A stretch of 42,260 nucleotides of DNA. Source: Clostridia bacterium (GTDB taxonomy: Bacteria > Bacillota > Clostridia > Christensenellales > Aristaeellaceae). Below, one piece after another: positions 23,769 to 36,736 of the stretch; the stretch's first letter is position 1; each line of letters opens with the position of its first letter. The stretch spans positions 1 through 42,260 of the forward strand of contig JAFXBE010000012.1 in assembly GCA_017516765.1 (NCBI GenBank), written 5' to 3'. The position numbers and the translations under genes were made by a program. Below the pieces are notes generated by a model that was not told the DNA's origin, did not search any database, and saw only the letters and a program-made list of their open reading frames with translations.

Positions 23769-24551
23769 ATGAACAACATCCGTTTGCTGCTGCTGGATCT
23801 GGACGGCACGCTGCTCAGTAGTCAAAAAACCATTCTGCCCCGTACCCTCGCCGCTCTTGAACGCTGCCGGAACAAAGGGCTGCTGATCGGCATCGCCACC
23901 TCCCGGGGCGAACAGAACGCCCTTGGCTATCTGGAGCAGCTCAAACCCGATGCAGTCATCTCCAGCGCAGGGGCATTGGTGCGGCTCAGGGGCGAGGCGG
24001 TGCATGTAAACGGCTTTACCGGTGCAGAAACAGCGCAGCTGCTCCGGGATCTGAAGCGCATTGCCGGGTTTATCCCACCCATGACTGTGGATGGTGTGGA
24101 GGACTATTACCGCAACTATCAATTGCCCCCTGAGGAGACCGACCGCACATGGGAGACCGGCATTCTGACCGATTTCAAAGATTTCTCCCTGCCCAGCCTG
24201 AAGATCTGCTTTGAAACAGACAAGCCTGCGCTGGCAGAACACATCAAGGCAGGTCTAGCCCATTGCGACTGCATCCGCTTTTCCGACGGCAACTGGTACA
24301 AGCTTACCCCCAAGGGCGTAACCAAGGAAAGCGCCATCCTGCAGCTCTGCGGCTGTCTGGGCATTACTCCGGAAAACATTGCCGCCTTCGGCGACGACTA
24401 TGCCGATCTGGGCATGCTGGGGCTGTGCGGACTGGGCATTGCCATGGGCAACGCCATACCGGAGGTGCAGAAAGCTGCGGATATCGTTATCGGCAGCAAC
24501 GATGAAGACGGCATTGCGCTGTGGCTGGAGGAGACTTTTCTGAAGGGGTAA
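23769..24551 (+). CDS. HAD-superfamily Cof-type sugar/FMN phosphatase
   Basis: 260 residues. HAD motif I is DLDGT (10-14), motif II is ATSRG near 43, a type IIB cap lies in the middle, the motif III Lys is in TPKGVTKES, and motif IV is FGDDYADLGML. This is the Cof/YbjI subgroup of small phosphatases acting on sugar phosphates, FMN or pyridoxal phosphate. AGGAGG lies 8 nt before the ATG. The specific substrate is not predictable. Confidence 0.9.
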   Translation: MNNIRLLLLDLDGTLLSSQKTILPRTLAALERCRNKGLLIGIATSRGEQNALGYLEQLKPDAVISSAGALVRLRGEAVHVNGFTGAETAQLLRDLKRIAGFIPPMTVDGVEDYYRNYQLPPEETDRTWETGILTDFKDFSLPSLKICFETDKPALAEHIKAGLAHCDCIRFSDGNWYKLTPKGVTKESAILQLCGCLGITPENIAAFGDDYADLGMLGLCGLGIAMGNAIPEVQKAADIVIGSNDEDGIALWLEETFLKG

Positions 24552-24843
24552 AAAGCCGATGCGCAACAAATAAGCATACAAAAACCAGGATGCATTGAGG
24601 CATCCCGGTTCGGACAAATGAAGAAGTGCGGGGTGCAGGGGGATCATTTCCGCAACCTCAGTCGGCGTACAGTCCACTAACCGTGGTCTGTACTTGCTTC
24701 GGTTGACGACTGCGGGTCGCTAACGCCTTTGGCGTTGTGCGCACTGCGCACGCACTTCCCTCCGTCTCCCCTGCCAGGTGTGTGCAGAGCCCACAAAAAC
24801 CCTCCGGGATGCAACGATAGCATCCCGGTTTTTTGGTGCCGTT
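24552..24843. repeat. Structured non-coding spacer flanked by matching hairpins
   Basis: This 292-nt gap has no credible gene. GGATGC-N6-GCATCC at 24588-24605 and GGGATGC-N7-GCATCCC at 24806-24826 are near copies, and each is followed by CGGTT. Between them lie a GTACAG/CTGTAC stem, AACGCC-TTT-GGCGTT and GTGCGC-ACT-GCGCAC. The 15-mer at 24627-24641 is the reverse complement of 18131-18145. The arrangement looks like a small folded mobile or repetitive element (MITE or REP-like) or a structured RNA. Confidence 0.5.
24804..24834. terminator. Terminator between the convergent HAD and TIM-barrel chimera genes
   Basis: CCGGGATGC pairs perfectly with GCATCCCGG and is followed by TTTTTT on the plus strand. 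On the minus strand the stem is followed by GAGGGTTTTTG, so it can work both ways. Confidence 0.85.
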
Positions 24844-25263
24844 TTACGCCGTTACGATGGCGTTGGCCTCGTGGAGCTTCAGGTATTCCACAGCCCACTC
24901 GCGCATCTTGTATTTCTGGATCTTGCCGGCGGCATTGCGGTCGCCCAGCAGACGGATATAGGGAGTACCCAGCTTCTCTGCCAGACGGATGTATTCTTTG
25001 ATCTCCTCACGGGTCTCGTTCCACTTGTAGGCATCCTTGAGCACACAGCCGGTGGACAGGCAGGGGATCTCCAGATGCATGCGCTTCCGTTTGGCAATGG
25101 TCTTATCCAGCTGATCGGGGCGGAAGGACTGTGCACGCACAGAAAAAAAGTCGTTGCCAAGACCGCGCATCTCGATGCCGTCAAAGCCAAAGTCCCTTGC
25201 CATGGAGTACATATCAGACCAGGAGAAATCGGGGCAACCCAGGGTGGAAAATGCGAGTTTCAT
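24844..25263 (-). pseudogene. Chimeric remnant: N-terminal half of a TIM-barrel sugar isomerase/epimerase fused in frame to the C-terminus of an acyl-CoA synthetase
   Basis: 139 codons, about half the ~275 residues of sugar phosphate isomerase/epimerase-like TIM-barrel proteins. Residues 1-109 are a clear match to that family's start: MKLAFSTLGCPDFSW, FDGIEMRG, HLEIPCLSTGCVL, YIRLLGD. Residues from about 110 (NAAGKIQKYKMREWA) do not fit a barrel. They match the end of AMP-dependent acyl-CoA synthetases, where G-K-I holds the catalytic Lys of the last motif, usually as a T-A/x-GKI(Q/R)K-KLRE type sequence. The join lies near 24930-24940. A deletion between two genes of one operon would explain it. 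A half barrel is unlikely to work. It is the only gene under the T-box leader upstream. The acyl-CoA synthetase call rests on ~29 residues read by eye. Confidence 0.75.
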
Positions 25264-25281
25264 AAACGTACCTCCCTCTGT

Positions 25282-25579
25282 TTAGCGCCGGAATACAAAA
25301 AATGCTTCCGTCTCCGGCAGTTGACTGCAAGAGACGAAAGCATGCTGTATACATATCTTCCGCGGTACCACTCTTGTTGGCGGCGATGCCGCCCGCTCAG
25401 GCATCCCATGAATGCCTTTTCCCTTTTACGGTGGATATCCGTCTGCTATTACTGAGCGTTTATCGCCTTTGCAGCAGCCGCTCGGAGGCCAGTAGCGATC
25501 GTTCTCCCCGTCTGCTTGCACCAACCGCAGACTCTCTGTAGGCGGAGGGGCGATCGTTTCTCCCCGTCGTCGCGTTTAT
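25282..25579 (-). promoter_or_regulatory. T-box riboswitch leader
   Basis: On the minus strand the leader shows the T-box parts in order: a stem I with a GGTTGGTGCAAG distal loop near 25515-25527, the spacer with GGGAAAAGGCATTC, and the T-box core AAGAGTGGTACCGCG (about 25361-25375). A terminator stem with T6 ends it. The T-box reads TGGT, so it would pair with a tRNA having A at the discriminator position. The specifier codon lies in the CTACTGGC segment near 25487-25494 but cannot be read without folding (CUG Leu, ACU Thr and UAC Tyr are options). Uncharged tRNA would allow readthrough into the chimeric gene. The first strand of stem I is repeated: 25550-25568 and 25495-25512 differ by one base. 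Confidence 0.88.
25297..25343 (-). terminator. T-box regulated terminator
   Basis: ATGCTTTCGTCTC pairs with GAGACGGAAGCAT (one mismatch) on the minus strand and is followed by six Ts. This is the terminator that alternates with the T-box antiterminator. Confidence 0.85.
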
Positions 25580-25585
25580 GTGGGG

Positions 25586-25614
25586 ATTTTATCAATTCTT
25601 TATACCTGTGCCAA
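25586..25614 (-). promoter_or_regulatory. Promoter of the T-box transcript
   Basis: TTGGCA (25609-25614) and TAAAAT (25586-25591) on the minus strand with a 17-nt spacer, just before the leader. Confidence 0.75.
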
Positions 25615-25644
25615 GCAGAACAAGTGTATTTCGCTTGTTCCGCA

Positions 25645-26478
25645 TTACAGCTTTACAGCCTTTTTGGGGCAAGCATCCACACAGTTCATACACAGAATGC
25701 ATTCGGTGCCGTTTTCTCTCTTGCGCGAGGGATCCAGCATATCCACATTCATGGGGCAAACCTGCCTGCATTTGCCGCAACCCACACAGGCATCCGCATC
25801 CACTTTGATGCGCATCAGGGAAAAATAGCTGGCAGGCTTCAGAAATACCGTAATGGGGCAGATATATTTACAGAAGGCTCTGTTATCCTTGAAGGCAAAA
25901 GCCAGACCGATACCTGCCGCATAGTACAGCACGTTACCGATCAGGAAACTCCAGAACATGATTTTTTCAAGCTGCTTTACCTGAAACAGGAACAGTGCGC
26001 TCACGAATGCCAGCGCCAGTCCGAAGGTGATATAGCGGATAAAGCCCAGCTTTTTTCTGGGCGATACAGGCTGCTTATAGGGCAAAAAATCCAGCACCAT
26101 CGCCGTCCAGCAGGCATAACCGCACCAGCCCCTGCCAAAGAGCACCGGTCCGAAGATCTTGGCTACCGCATAGTGGATGGTGGCCGCCTCGAACACGCCA
26201 AGGAACAGGTAATACCAGAAACCTTCGATCTGCATATTCTCATTGCAGCAAAGCCCCAGATACACCAGCATATACAACCCTACGCCCAGCTGTACCACCT
26301 GCCGGGCATATTTGTACCGGTTGGCATAGAGGGCGAGCCCCAGCGCCAGAAAGCCACCGATATAGGTAAAGTTGAACAGATAGAATAAGTTGTTCTTTGT
26401 AAGCCAAAGGGTTATGGCAATCGTTTCAAAGATGCCGAAGATGACCAGACTTGGCAGATACTTTTTCAGCTTTTGCAT
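25645..26478 (-). CDS. NapH/RdxA-like membrane polyferredoxin (4Fe-4S)
   Basis: 277 residues. About six hydrophobic segments span residues 10-200. Between them is RGWCGYACW (116-124) and, later, CKYICP (203-208), the paired CxxxC and CxxxCP motifs of NapH/RdxA/CcoG-like proteins. The C-terminus carries two 4Fe-4S clusters: C231, C234, C237, C241 and C260, C263, C266, C270. Such proteins pass electrons from quinols or reduced cofactors across the membrane, or help metal-cofactor assembly. The gene is more AT-rich than its surroundings by eye. It is transcribed alone towards the T-box unit. The partner enzyme is not in the window. Confidence 0.85.
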   Translation of the reverse strand: MQKLKKYLPSLVIFGIFETIAITLWLTKNNLFYLFNFTYIGGFLALGLALYANRYKYARQVVQLGVGLYMLVYLGLCCNENMQIEGFWYYLFLGVFEAATIHYAVAKIFGPVLFGRGWCGYACWTAMVLDFLPYKQPVSPRKKLGFIRYITFGLALAFVSALFLFQVKQLEKIMFWSFLIGNVLYYAAGIGLAFAFKDNRAFCKYICPITVFLKPASYFSLMRIKVDADACVGCGKCRQVCPMNVDMLDPSRKRENGTECILCMNCVDACPKKAVKL

Positions 26479-26527
26479 AAGCTCTCTCCCCGTTTGCGCA
26501 ATTCGTGAAGGGATCCGGACAGAATGA

Positions 26528-26560
26528 AAGAGAGCTGCCGCAAGCAGCAGCAGCTCTCTT
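26528..26560 (-). terminator. Terminator after rpoC
   Basis: AAGAGAGCTGC pairs with GCAGCTCTCTT and is followed on the minus strand by a broken T-tract (TCATTCT), 10 nt after the rpoC stop. Confidence 0.75.
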
Positions 26561-26569
26561 GAAAGAGTG

Positions 26570-30187
<3,618 letters not shown>

Positions 30188-30226
30188 AATACGGCACTTC
30201 CTTTCAGTATATCGGCATGCGGGATG

Positions 30227-33200
30227 TTATTCTTCATCCATGGGGTCGCTGTCCATGTCCATGGAGCCCAGGTCTTCGCCCAGATCCATATCGAAGTCGT
30301 CCAGCTCATCCACATCCATGGTGAAGTCAACATCCATATCCACATCGGCAGCAGCCTCGGGATCCACCGCCACGGTATCGGCGGCTTCTTCCTCGGGCTT
30401 CTCATCCTGACGGGAAGAGGAAGCGATATCCATCTCGAAGTCTTCGTCATCCAGCTCGCGGATGATGATCTCTTCCTTGTTGGCATCCAGCACGCGGATA
30501 TCCAGCGCAAGAGACTGAAGCTCCTTGATGAGTACCTTGAAGCTCTCCGGCACGCCGGGAGCAGGGATATTGGTGCCCTTGACGATGGCTTCGTAAGCCT
30601 TTACGCGGCCCACGATATCGTCGGACTTGACGGTGAGGATCTCCTGCAGGGTATTGGCGGCACCGTAGGCCTCCAACGCCCAGACTTCCATCTCGCCGAA
30701 GCGCTGACCGCCGAACTGGGCCTTACCGCCCAGAGGCTGCTGGGTGACCAGAGAGTACGGACCGACGGAGCGGGCGTGCATCTTGTCGTCTACCAGATGG
30801 TGGAGCTTGAGGAAGTACATATAACCGACGGTAACGGGGTTTTCGAAGGGCTCGCCCGTACGGCCGTCGTAGAGGATGGTCTTGCCGCTGGGATCCTTGC
30901 CGGCCATTTCAAGGCACTTGGCGATGTCATCCATGGTGGCGCCGTCGAACACGGGGGTGGCAACGTGCCAGCCAAGGGTCTTGGCGGCCATGCCAAGGTG
31001 CACTTCCAGCACCTGACCGATGTTCATACGGGAGGGAACGCCCAAGGGGTTGAGCACGATCTGCAGGGGCGTGCCGTCCGGCATGAAGGGCATGTCCTCT
31101 TCGCGCAGGATGCGGGATACAACACCCTTGTTACCGTGGCGGCCTGCCATCTTGTCGCCCACGCTGATCTTACGCTTCTGAGCGATGTAAACACGAACCA
31201 TCATGTTTACGCCGGGGGCAAGCTCGTCCTTGTTTTCGCGGGTGAAGACCTTTACGTCAACAACGATACCGCCTTCGCCGTGGGGCACACGCAGGGAGGT
31301 GTCGCGTACCTCGCGGGCCTTTTCGCCGAAGATGGCGCGCAGCAGGCGTTCTTCGGCAGTCAGATCGGTCTCGCCCTTGGGGGTGACCTTACCGACCAGA
31401 ATGTCGCCTGCACGAACCTCGGCACCGATGCGGATGATACCGTCTTCGTCCAGATCCTTCACGGCATCGTCGCCGATGTTGGGAATATCACGGGTGATCT
31501 CTTCCGGCCCCAGCTTGGTCTCGCGGGCTTCGGATTCGAACTCCTCGATGTGGATGGAGGTGTAGATGTCTTCCTTGACCAGCTTTTCGCTGATGAGGAC
31601 GGCGTCTTCGTAGTTGTAGCCTTCCCAGGTCATGAAGCCGATGAGCACGTTGCGGCCCAGACCGATTTCGCCGTTCTCGGTGGAAGGACCATCGGCGAGC
31701 AGGTCGCCCTTTTCGATGCGCTGACCGGCCTTTACGCGGGGATGCTGATTGATGCAGGTGCCCTGGTTGGAGCGGGCAAACTTGCTCAGCTTGTAGGTAT
31801 GCACCTCGCGGTCGTCGTCGCGGATGACGATCTCATCGCCGGCGACCTTTTCGACCACGCCGCTTTCCTTGCTCAGCAGTACAACGCCGCTGTCGTGGGC
31901 AGCCTTGTATTCCATGCCGGTACCGACGATGGGGGCTTCGGGCACCAGCAGCGGCACAGCCTGACGCTGCATGTTGGAACCCATCAGAGCACGGGTAGCG
32001 TCGTCGTTCTCCAGGAAGGGAATCATAGCGGTGGCAACAGAGACGATCTGGCGGGGGCTGACGTCGATCAGGTCAACGTTCTCGCGGGGCACCTGCACAA
32101 ATTCGGCCTTGTCACGCACGGTGATGTATTCGTTGGTGAAGGTGCCGTCAGCCTCCAGAGGCTCCTTGGCGGCAGCCACAACGAAGAAGTCTTCTTCGTC
32201 GGCGGTAAGGTAAACGATCTCGTCGGTCACCTTGTGGGTCTTGGGATCGATGACACGGTAGGGGGCCTCGATGAAGCCGTACTCGTTGATGCGGGCGTAG
32301 GTAGCCAGAGAGCCGATCAGACCGATGTTGGGACCTTCGGGGGTCTCAATGGGGCAGATACGGGCATAGTGGCTGTAGTGAACGTCGCGGACCTCGAAAG
32401 AGGCGCGGTCGCGGTTCAGACCGCCGGGACCCAGAGCGGACAGACGGCGCTTGTGGGTCAGCTCGGCCAGAGGATTGGGCTGATCCATGAACTGGGACAG
32501 CTGGGAGGAGCCGAAGAACTCCTTGATGGCTGCGCTGACGGGACGGATGTTGATCAGCTCACCGGGCTTTACATCGTCGGCGTCCTGAATGGCCATACGC
32601 TCGCGCACCACGCGCTCCAGACGGCTCAGACCGATGCGGATCTGGTTCTGCAGCAGCTCGCCCACAGAGCGCAGGCGGCGGTTGCCCAAGTGGTCGATAT
32701 CGTCGGTGAAGCCGATGCCGTAGGGCAGGCCCAGCAGATAGCTGATGGAAGCGACGATATCTTCGGTAATGATGTGCTTGGGCATCAGGTCGTGGAGACG
32801 GCTCTTGACGGTCTCCCTCAACTCTTCTTCGGTCTGGCAGGAAGCAAGGATCTCCTTGAGCACGGGATAGAGCACCTGCTCCTGTACACCGGCTTCCTTG
32901 GGATCGAAGGGCAGGTAGCAGGCGGCATCCACAAAGTGGTTACCCACGACCTTGTGGTTCTTGCCCTCTACCTCTACATATGCCTCGTTGATACCGGCAT
33001 TCTGCACAGCGCGGGCAACTTCTTTGCTGATCATCTCGCCGGCCTTGACCATGACCTCGCCGGTTTCGGGATTGACGATATCCTCGCCGGCAACGCGGTC
33101 CTGGATACGGGTGGCCAGAGACAGCTTCTTGTTGAACTTGTAGCGGCCCACGCGCATCAGATCGTAGCGCTTGGCATCGAAGAACAGGGAGTTGAACAGA

Positions 33201-33958
33201 TTGGTGGCGCTCTCCTTCGTGGGGGGCTCGCCGGGCTTCTGCTTCTTGTAGATCTCGATGAGACCTTCGTCCTTGCTCTTGGCGTTGTCGCCCTTCTGGA
33301 TGGTCGCCATCAGGCGCTCGTCCTCGCCCAGCAGATCGATGATCTGGGCATCGGTGCCGTAGCCCAGGGCACGCAGGATCAGCGTGATGGGCAGCTTGCG
33401 GGCACGGTCGATGCGGACGTACAGCACGTTGTTGGAGTCGGTTTCGTACTCCAGCCATGCGCCGCGGTTGGGGATCACGGTGGCAGAGAACAGGTGCTTA
33501 CCCGTCTTGTCGATCTGATCGCCGTAATAAACACCGGGAGAGCGTACCAGCTGGCTGACGATGACGCGCTCTGCACCGTTGATGATAAAGGTACCGTGCT
33601 CGGTCATGAGGGGGAAGTCGCCCATGAAAACCTCGGAGCTCTTGATCTCGCCGGTTTCACGGTTCTTGAGACGGACGACGACCTTCAGCGGCGCAGCGTA
33701 GGTCATGTCGCGTTCTTTGCAGCGCTCCACGCTGTTCTTGGGCTCTTCCAGAGAATAGTCCACGAATTCCAGCGAGAGATTTTCCGTATAGTCTACGATC
33801 GGCGACACGTCATCCAGCACTTCGCGGAGATCGGTCTCCAAAAAGCGCTGGTACGAGTTCTTCTGCACCTCGATGAGATCGGGCATATCCAGGATCTCGT
33901 CGATGTGAGAAAAGCTCTGGCGCGTTCTGTGCTTACCCATTTGAACTTCATGCACCAT
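30227..33958 (-). CDS. rpoB: RNA polymerase beta subunit
   Basis: 1243 residues. The family is plain from end to end: the protrusion and lobe regions, and the rifampicin region [20 protein letters not shown] followed by [11 protein letters not shown]. The residues most often mutated in resistant strains (Asp, His and Ser of E. coli 516, 526, 531) are wild type, though Pro follows DQ where Thr or Asn is usual. The last 74 residues (30230-30451) are an acidic tail with 33 Asp or Glu and many Met. The ATG at 33958 fits the conserved [16 protein letters not shown] start; the frame also has GTG/ATG at 33970/33967. rplJ/rplL are not upstream; a strong promoter lies within 200 nt instead. Confidence 0.97.
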   Translation of the reverse strand: MVHEVQMGKHRTRQSFSHIDEILDMPDLIEVQKNSYQRFLETDLREVLDDVSPIVDYTENLSLEFVDYSLEEPKNSVERCKERDMTYAAPLKVVVRLKNRETGEIKSSEVFMGDFPLMTEHGTFIINGAERVIVSQLVRSPGVYYGDQIDKTGKHLFSATVIPNRGAWLEYETDSNNVLYVRIDRARKLPITLILRALGYGTDAQIIDLLGEDERLMATIQKGDNAKSKDEGLIEIYKKQKPGEPPTKESATNLFNSLFFDAKRYDLMRVGRYKFNKKLSLATRIQDRVAGEDIVNPETGEVMVKAGEMISKEVARAVQNAGINEAYVEVEGKNHKVVGNHFVDAACYLPFDPKEAGVQEQVLYPVLKEILASCQTEEELRETVKSRLHDLMPKHIITEDIVASISYLLGLPYGIGFTDDIDHLGNRRLRSVGELLQNQIRIGLSRLERVVRERMAIQDADDVKPGELINIRPVSAAIKEFFGSSQLSQFMDQPNPLAELTHKRRLSALGPGGLNRDRASFEVRDVHYSHYARICPIETPEGPNIGLIGSLATYARINEYGFIEAPYRVIDPKTHKVTDEIVYLTADEEDFFVVAAAKEPLEADGTFTNEYITVRDKAEFVQVPRENVDLIDVSPRQIVSVATAMIPFLENDDATRALMGSNMQRQAVPLLVPEAPIVGTGMEYKAAHDSGVVLLSKESGVVEKVAGDEIVIRDDDREVHTYKLSKFARSNQGTCINQHPRVKAGQRIEKGDLLADGPSTENGEIGLGRNVLIGFMTWEGYNYEDAVLISEKLVKEDIYTSIHIEEFESEARETKLGPEEITRDIPNIGDDAVKDLDEDGIIRIGAEVRAGDILVGKVTPKGETDLTAEERLLRAIFGEKAREVRDTSLRVPHGEGGIVVDVKVFTRENKDELAPGVNMMVRVYIAQKRKISVGDKMAGRHGNKGVVSRILREEDMPFMPDGTPLQIVLNPLGVPSRMNIGQVLEVHLGMAAKTLGWHVATPVFDGATMDDIAKCLEMAGKDPSGKTILYDGRTGEPFENPVTVGYMYFLKLHHLVDDKMHARSVGPYSLVTQQPLGGKAQFGGQRFGEMEVWALEAYGAANTLQEILTVKSDDIVGRVKAYEAIVKGTNIPAPGVPESFKVLIKELQSLALDIRVLDANKEEIIIRELDDEDFEMDIASSSRQDEKPEEEAADTVAVDPEAAADVDMDVDFTMDVDELDDFDMDLGEDLGSMDMDSDPMDEE

Positions 33959-34024
33959 AAATGCCATCACCCCTTATGTTCCTCGCACTTTCCCAAAACA
34001 TTGCTTCTTATTGACCCAGACATC

Positions 34025-34045
34025 GCAGCAGGAATTTCCTGTTGC
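34025..34045. promoter_or_regulatory. Hairpin in the rpoB leader
   Basis: GCAGCAGGAA and TTCCTGTTGC form a 10-bp stem with one G-U-type pair, within the ~160-nt leader of rpoB. No known leader class was recognised in 33959-34118. Confidence 0.4.
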
Positions 34046-34124
34046 AATTCTTGCCCAAGGCATGTACAATACCTATCGGCACACTGGCATAAAATGCTCA
34101 GTTTAGATACTAATGCAATTTACA

Positions 34125-34153
34125 ATTTTAGCACTCGTATACGCATATGTCAA
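34125..34153 (-). promoter_or_regulatory. Strong sigma-A promoter of rpoBC
   Basis: On the minus strand, a consensus TTGACA (34148-34153), a 17-nt spacer and TAAAAT (34125-34130) preceded by TGC, an extended -10. The leader to the rpoB start is about 160 nt. The rest of the 294-nt gap holds the start region of the divergent RseC gene. Confidence 0.85.
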
Positions 34154-34252
34154 TAGTCCACAGGGGCAGGAGACACTTTTTTCACGAAAATTTTTTGCGG
34201 CGCAGAAAGCTCTCTGTTTTTGTTTTTTCTGTGTACGGAAGGGGGAGGCTCC

Positions 34253-34693
34253 ATGATCAAATTCGGACAGGTTACCGCATACGACAAAGCAAAAGGTATG
34301 GCTACCATTACCTACATCCGCCCCGATGCCTGCGAAAAGTGCGGCGGCTGCAATACCATGAGCCAGCAGGGCACCATTACCCTGAAGTGCGACTGCAGGG
34401 AAGGCGACTGGGTTCGGGTGGAGCTGCCCGACAACCGCTTCCTGAGCGCTACCGCCATCGCCTATGCCATTCCTTTGGCGCTGTTTGTGGGCGGTCTGCT
34501 GCTGGGCAACGCCCTCTCCGGCGGCAACGAGCTGTGGGCCATGGCAGGCAGCATCATCGGTCTTGGGCTGGGTGTGGGCGCGGTGCGGCTGTGCGACCGT
34601 TTTATCAAGGGCCGCCCGGAATGGACACCCCATGTTGCCCAGATCTACGACCACAAGCCCGACACCGGGGTGCTGGGCTGCGGGCAGGAATAA
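34253..34693 (+). CDS. RseC/MucC-family positive regulator of sigma E / SoxR-reducing-system-like protein
   Basis: 146 residues. An N-terminal Cys-rich cytoplasmic domain (C27, C30, C33 in CEKCGGC, then C46 and C48) is followed by two close transmembrane helices (about 64-83 and 91-110) and a short tail, the RseC/MucC layout. In proteobacteria RseC is linked to SoxR reduction and the Rnf complex; in clostridia it is often near rnf or thiamine genes. Neither is present here. GGGGGAGG lies 5 nt before the ATG at 34253. Monocistronic, ending at a clear terminator. Likely membrane redox role. Confidence 0.83.
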   Translation: MIKFGQVTAYDKAKGMATITYIRPDACEKCGGCNTMSQQGTITLKCDCREGDWVRVELPDNRFLSATAIAYAIPLALFVGGLLLGNALSGGNELWAMAGSIIGLGLGVGAVRLCDRFIKGRPEWTPHVAQIYDHKPDTGVLGCGQE

Positions 34694-34724
34694 GGCCGCC
34701 AGAAAACCGCATACCATCGTATCG

Positions 34725-34755
34725 GAGGATCCGGAGACGGATCCTCTTTAATTTA
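34725..34755 (+). terminator. Terminator after the RseC-family gene
   Basis: GAGGATCCG pairs perfectly with CGGATCCTC around GAGA, followed by TTTAATTTAAT. Confidence 0.88.
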
Positions 34756-34812
34756 ATCAAAATTCAACAAAAAATCACCAAATCGCCCCTGTTCAAATAG
34801 CAAGGAATGTGT

Positions 34813-34818
34813 TATACT
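34813..34818 (+). promoter_or_regulatory. Likely extended -10 of the RNase J promoter
   Basis: TATACT preceded by TGT (TGTTATACT), about 155 nt before the RNase J start. No good -35 is present. The 34694-34972 gap otherwise holds the RseC terminator and this leader; no riboswitch was recognised. Confidence 0.5.
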
Positions 34819-34972
34819 GTAAAGTGTTAGATGGGAACGTTTGCCTGATCCATCGACAAATACATGCCCCGCACCACCCGCATGCCGACGGAATACCGTT
34901 TGCATGCTAAGACTTTATATTTCTTTTTCCCTGCGTTGAATTGTTTGCGCAAATGCGCTGAAGGAGGCTTAT

Positions 34973-36637
34973 ATGTCAACTACCGAACAGAGACTCAAGA
35001 TCATTCCCCTGGGCGGCGTAGATGAGTTCGGCAAGAACATAACCGTTGTTGAATACGGCGAGGATATCCTCGTAGTGGACTGCGGTTCCATATTTCCCAA
35101 GGAGGATATGCTGGGTGTCGACCTGGTGATCCCCGATGTTACCTATCTGATCAAAAACCGCAGCCGCATCCGCGGCATGCTGCTGACCCACGGCCACGAG
35201 GATCACATCGGCGCAACGCCTTATGTGCTGCGGCAGGTGCCCATGCCCCTTTTCGGCACAAAACTGACCCTTGCACTGGTGGATTTGAAGCTGAAGGAGC
35301 ACCGGGTTGCCGGTATTCCCCTCAATGTGGTCAAACCGCGGGATGAGCTGGATCTGGGCTGCTTCCATATCAAATTCATCCACGTGAACCACTCCATTGC
35401 GGGTGCGGTGGCCATTGCCATTACCTGCCCGGCGGGCACCATCGTGTTCAGCGGCGACTTCAAGATCGACTTTACCCCCATCGACGGCGAGGTAGCCGAT
35501 CTTGCCAGTTTTGCCATGCTGGGCAACGACGGCGTGCTGGCGTTCCTGTGCGAGAGCACCAACGTGGAGCGCAAGGGGCACACCATGTCCGAAACCAAGA
35601 TCGGGCAGACCTTTATCGATATGTTCCAGCAGGCAAAAGGGCGCGTGATCGTTGCCATGTTTGCCTCCAACATCCACCGTGTGCAGATGGTGGTGGATTC
35701 TGCCGCCATGTTCGGGCGCAAGGTGTGCTTTGTGGGTCGCAGCATGGTAAACGTGACCCGCGTTGCCATGAGCATCGGCGAACTGAAGATTCCGGAAGAA
35801 AACATCATCGATGTGGATGATATCGACAGCTACGCCGACGAAGAGGTGCTGGTGGTGACCACCGGCAGCCAGGGCGAAGCCATGGCCGGTCTGACCCGTA
35901 TGGCATACGGCGAGCACCGCAAGCTGCAGATCCGTCCCACGGATATGGTCATCATCTCCGCCCATCCCATCCCCGGCAACGAAAAGCCCGTTGCCCGCGT
36001 CATCAATCAGCTGTACCGCTGCGGTGCAAACGTCATGTACGGTCAGCTGGGCGAGGTGCACGTTTCCGGTCACGCCTGCGAAGAAGAGATCAAGCTGCTG
36101 CACGTGCTGTGCAAGCCCCAGTATTTCATTCCCATCCACGGCGAGTATGCCAAGCTGTGGCAGCATGCCGAGCTTGCCGAATCGCTGGGTACCCCCAGCC
36201 AGAACATCATCATTCCCGAGATCGGTCAGGTGATCGAGATGAGCGAAGACTTCCTCGACATCACCGGCACGGTTCCCACCGGCGGCGTGCTGGTGGACGG
36301 TCTGGGCATCGGCGATGTGGGCAACGTGGTGCTCCGCGACAGAAAGCACCTGAGCCAGGATGGTCTGATCATCGTGGTGATGGCCATCGACCGGGACAGC
36401 GGCACGCTGGTATCCGGCCCCGACCTGATCAGCCGCGGCTTCGTGTATGTGCGTGAAAACGAAGACATTATCGAAAACAGCCGCGAGCTGGCCCGCAGCA
36501 TCATTGCCAGCTACGGTCGCATCGACGGCAGTGAGTGGCAGAACATGAAAAATCGCATCAAGGATGAGCTGCACCGCTACATTTTCGACCAGATCAAGCG
36601 CAACCCCATGATCCTGCCCATTATTATGGAAATTTAA
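34973..36637 (+). CDS. rnj: Ribonuclease J
   Basis: 554 residues, standard length. The metallo-beta-lactamase core has the HGHEDHIG Zn motif at 73-80, followed by the beta-CASP domain (SAHPIPGNE, HVSGHA) and the C-terminal domain typical of RNase J. It is a 5'-3' exonuclease and endonuclease that matures rRNA and degrades mRNA in Bacillota lacking RNase E. AAGGAGG lies 7 nt before the ATG. One copy is in the window; whether a second (J2) exists cannot be known. Monocistronic with a strong terminator. Confidence 0.95.
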   Translation: MSTTEQRLKIIPLGGVDEFGKNITVVEYGEDILVVDCGSIFPKEDMLGVDLVIPDVTYLIKNRSRIRGMLLTHGHEDHIGATPYVLRQVPMPLFGTKLTLALVDLKLKEHRVAGIPLNVVKPRDELDLGCFHIKFIHVNHSIAGAVAIAITCPAGTIVFSGDFKIDFTPIDGEVADLASFAMLGNDGVLAFLCESTNVERKGHTMSETKIGQTFIDMFQQAKGRVIVAMFASNIHRVQMVVDSAAMFGRKVCFVGRSMVNVTRVAMSIGELKIPEENIIDVDDIDSYADEEVLVVTTGSQGEAMAGLTRMAYGEHRKLQIRPTDMVIISAHPIPGNEKPVARVINQLYRCGANVMYGQLGEVHVSGHACEEEIKLLHVLCKPQYFIPIHGEYAKLWQHAELAESLGTPSQNIIIPEIGQVIEMSEDFLDITGTVPTGGVLVDGLGIGDVGNVVLRDRKHLSQDGLIIVVMAIDRDSGTLVSGPDLISRGFVYVRENEDIIENSRELARSIIASYGRIDGSEWQNMKNRIKDELHRYIFDQIKRNPMILPIIMEI

Positions 36638-36654
36638 CGATACCGGAAAAACCC

Positions 36655-36697
36655 GGAACCGTTCCTCCAAACAAAGGAGGAACGGTTCCTTTTTCTT
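36655..36697 (+). terminator. Terminator after RNase J
   Basis: A perfect 14-bp stem (36655-36668 with 36676-36689) around AAACAAA, followed by a T-run. Confidence 0.93.
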
Positions 36698-36736
36698 ATG
36701 AGCGCTTGACTTCCGTCACTTCCCAAAAGAAAGCTA

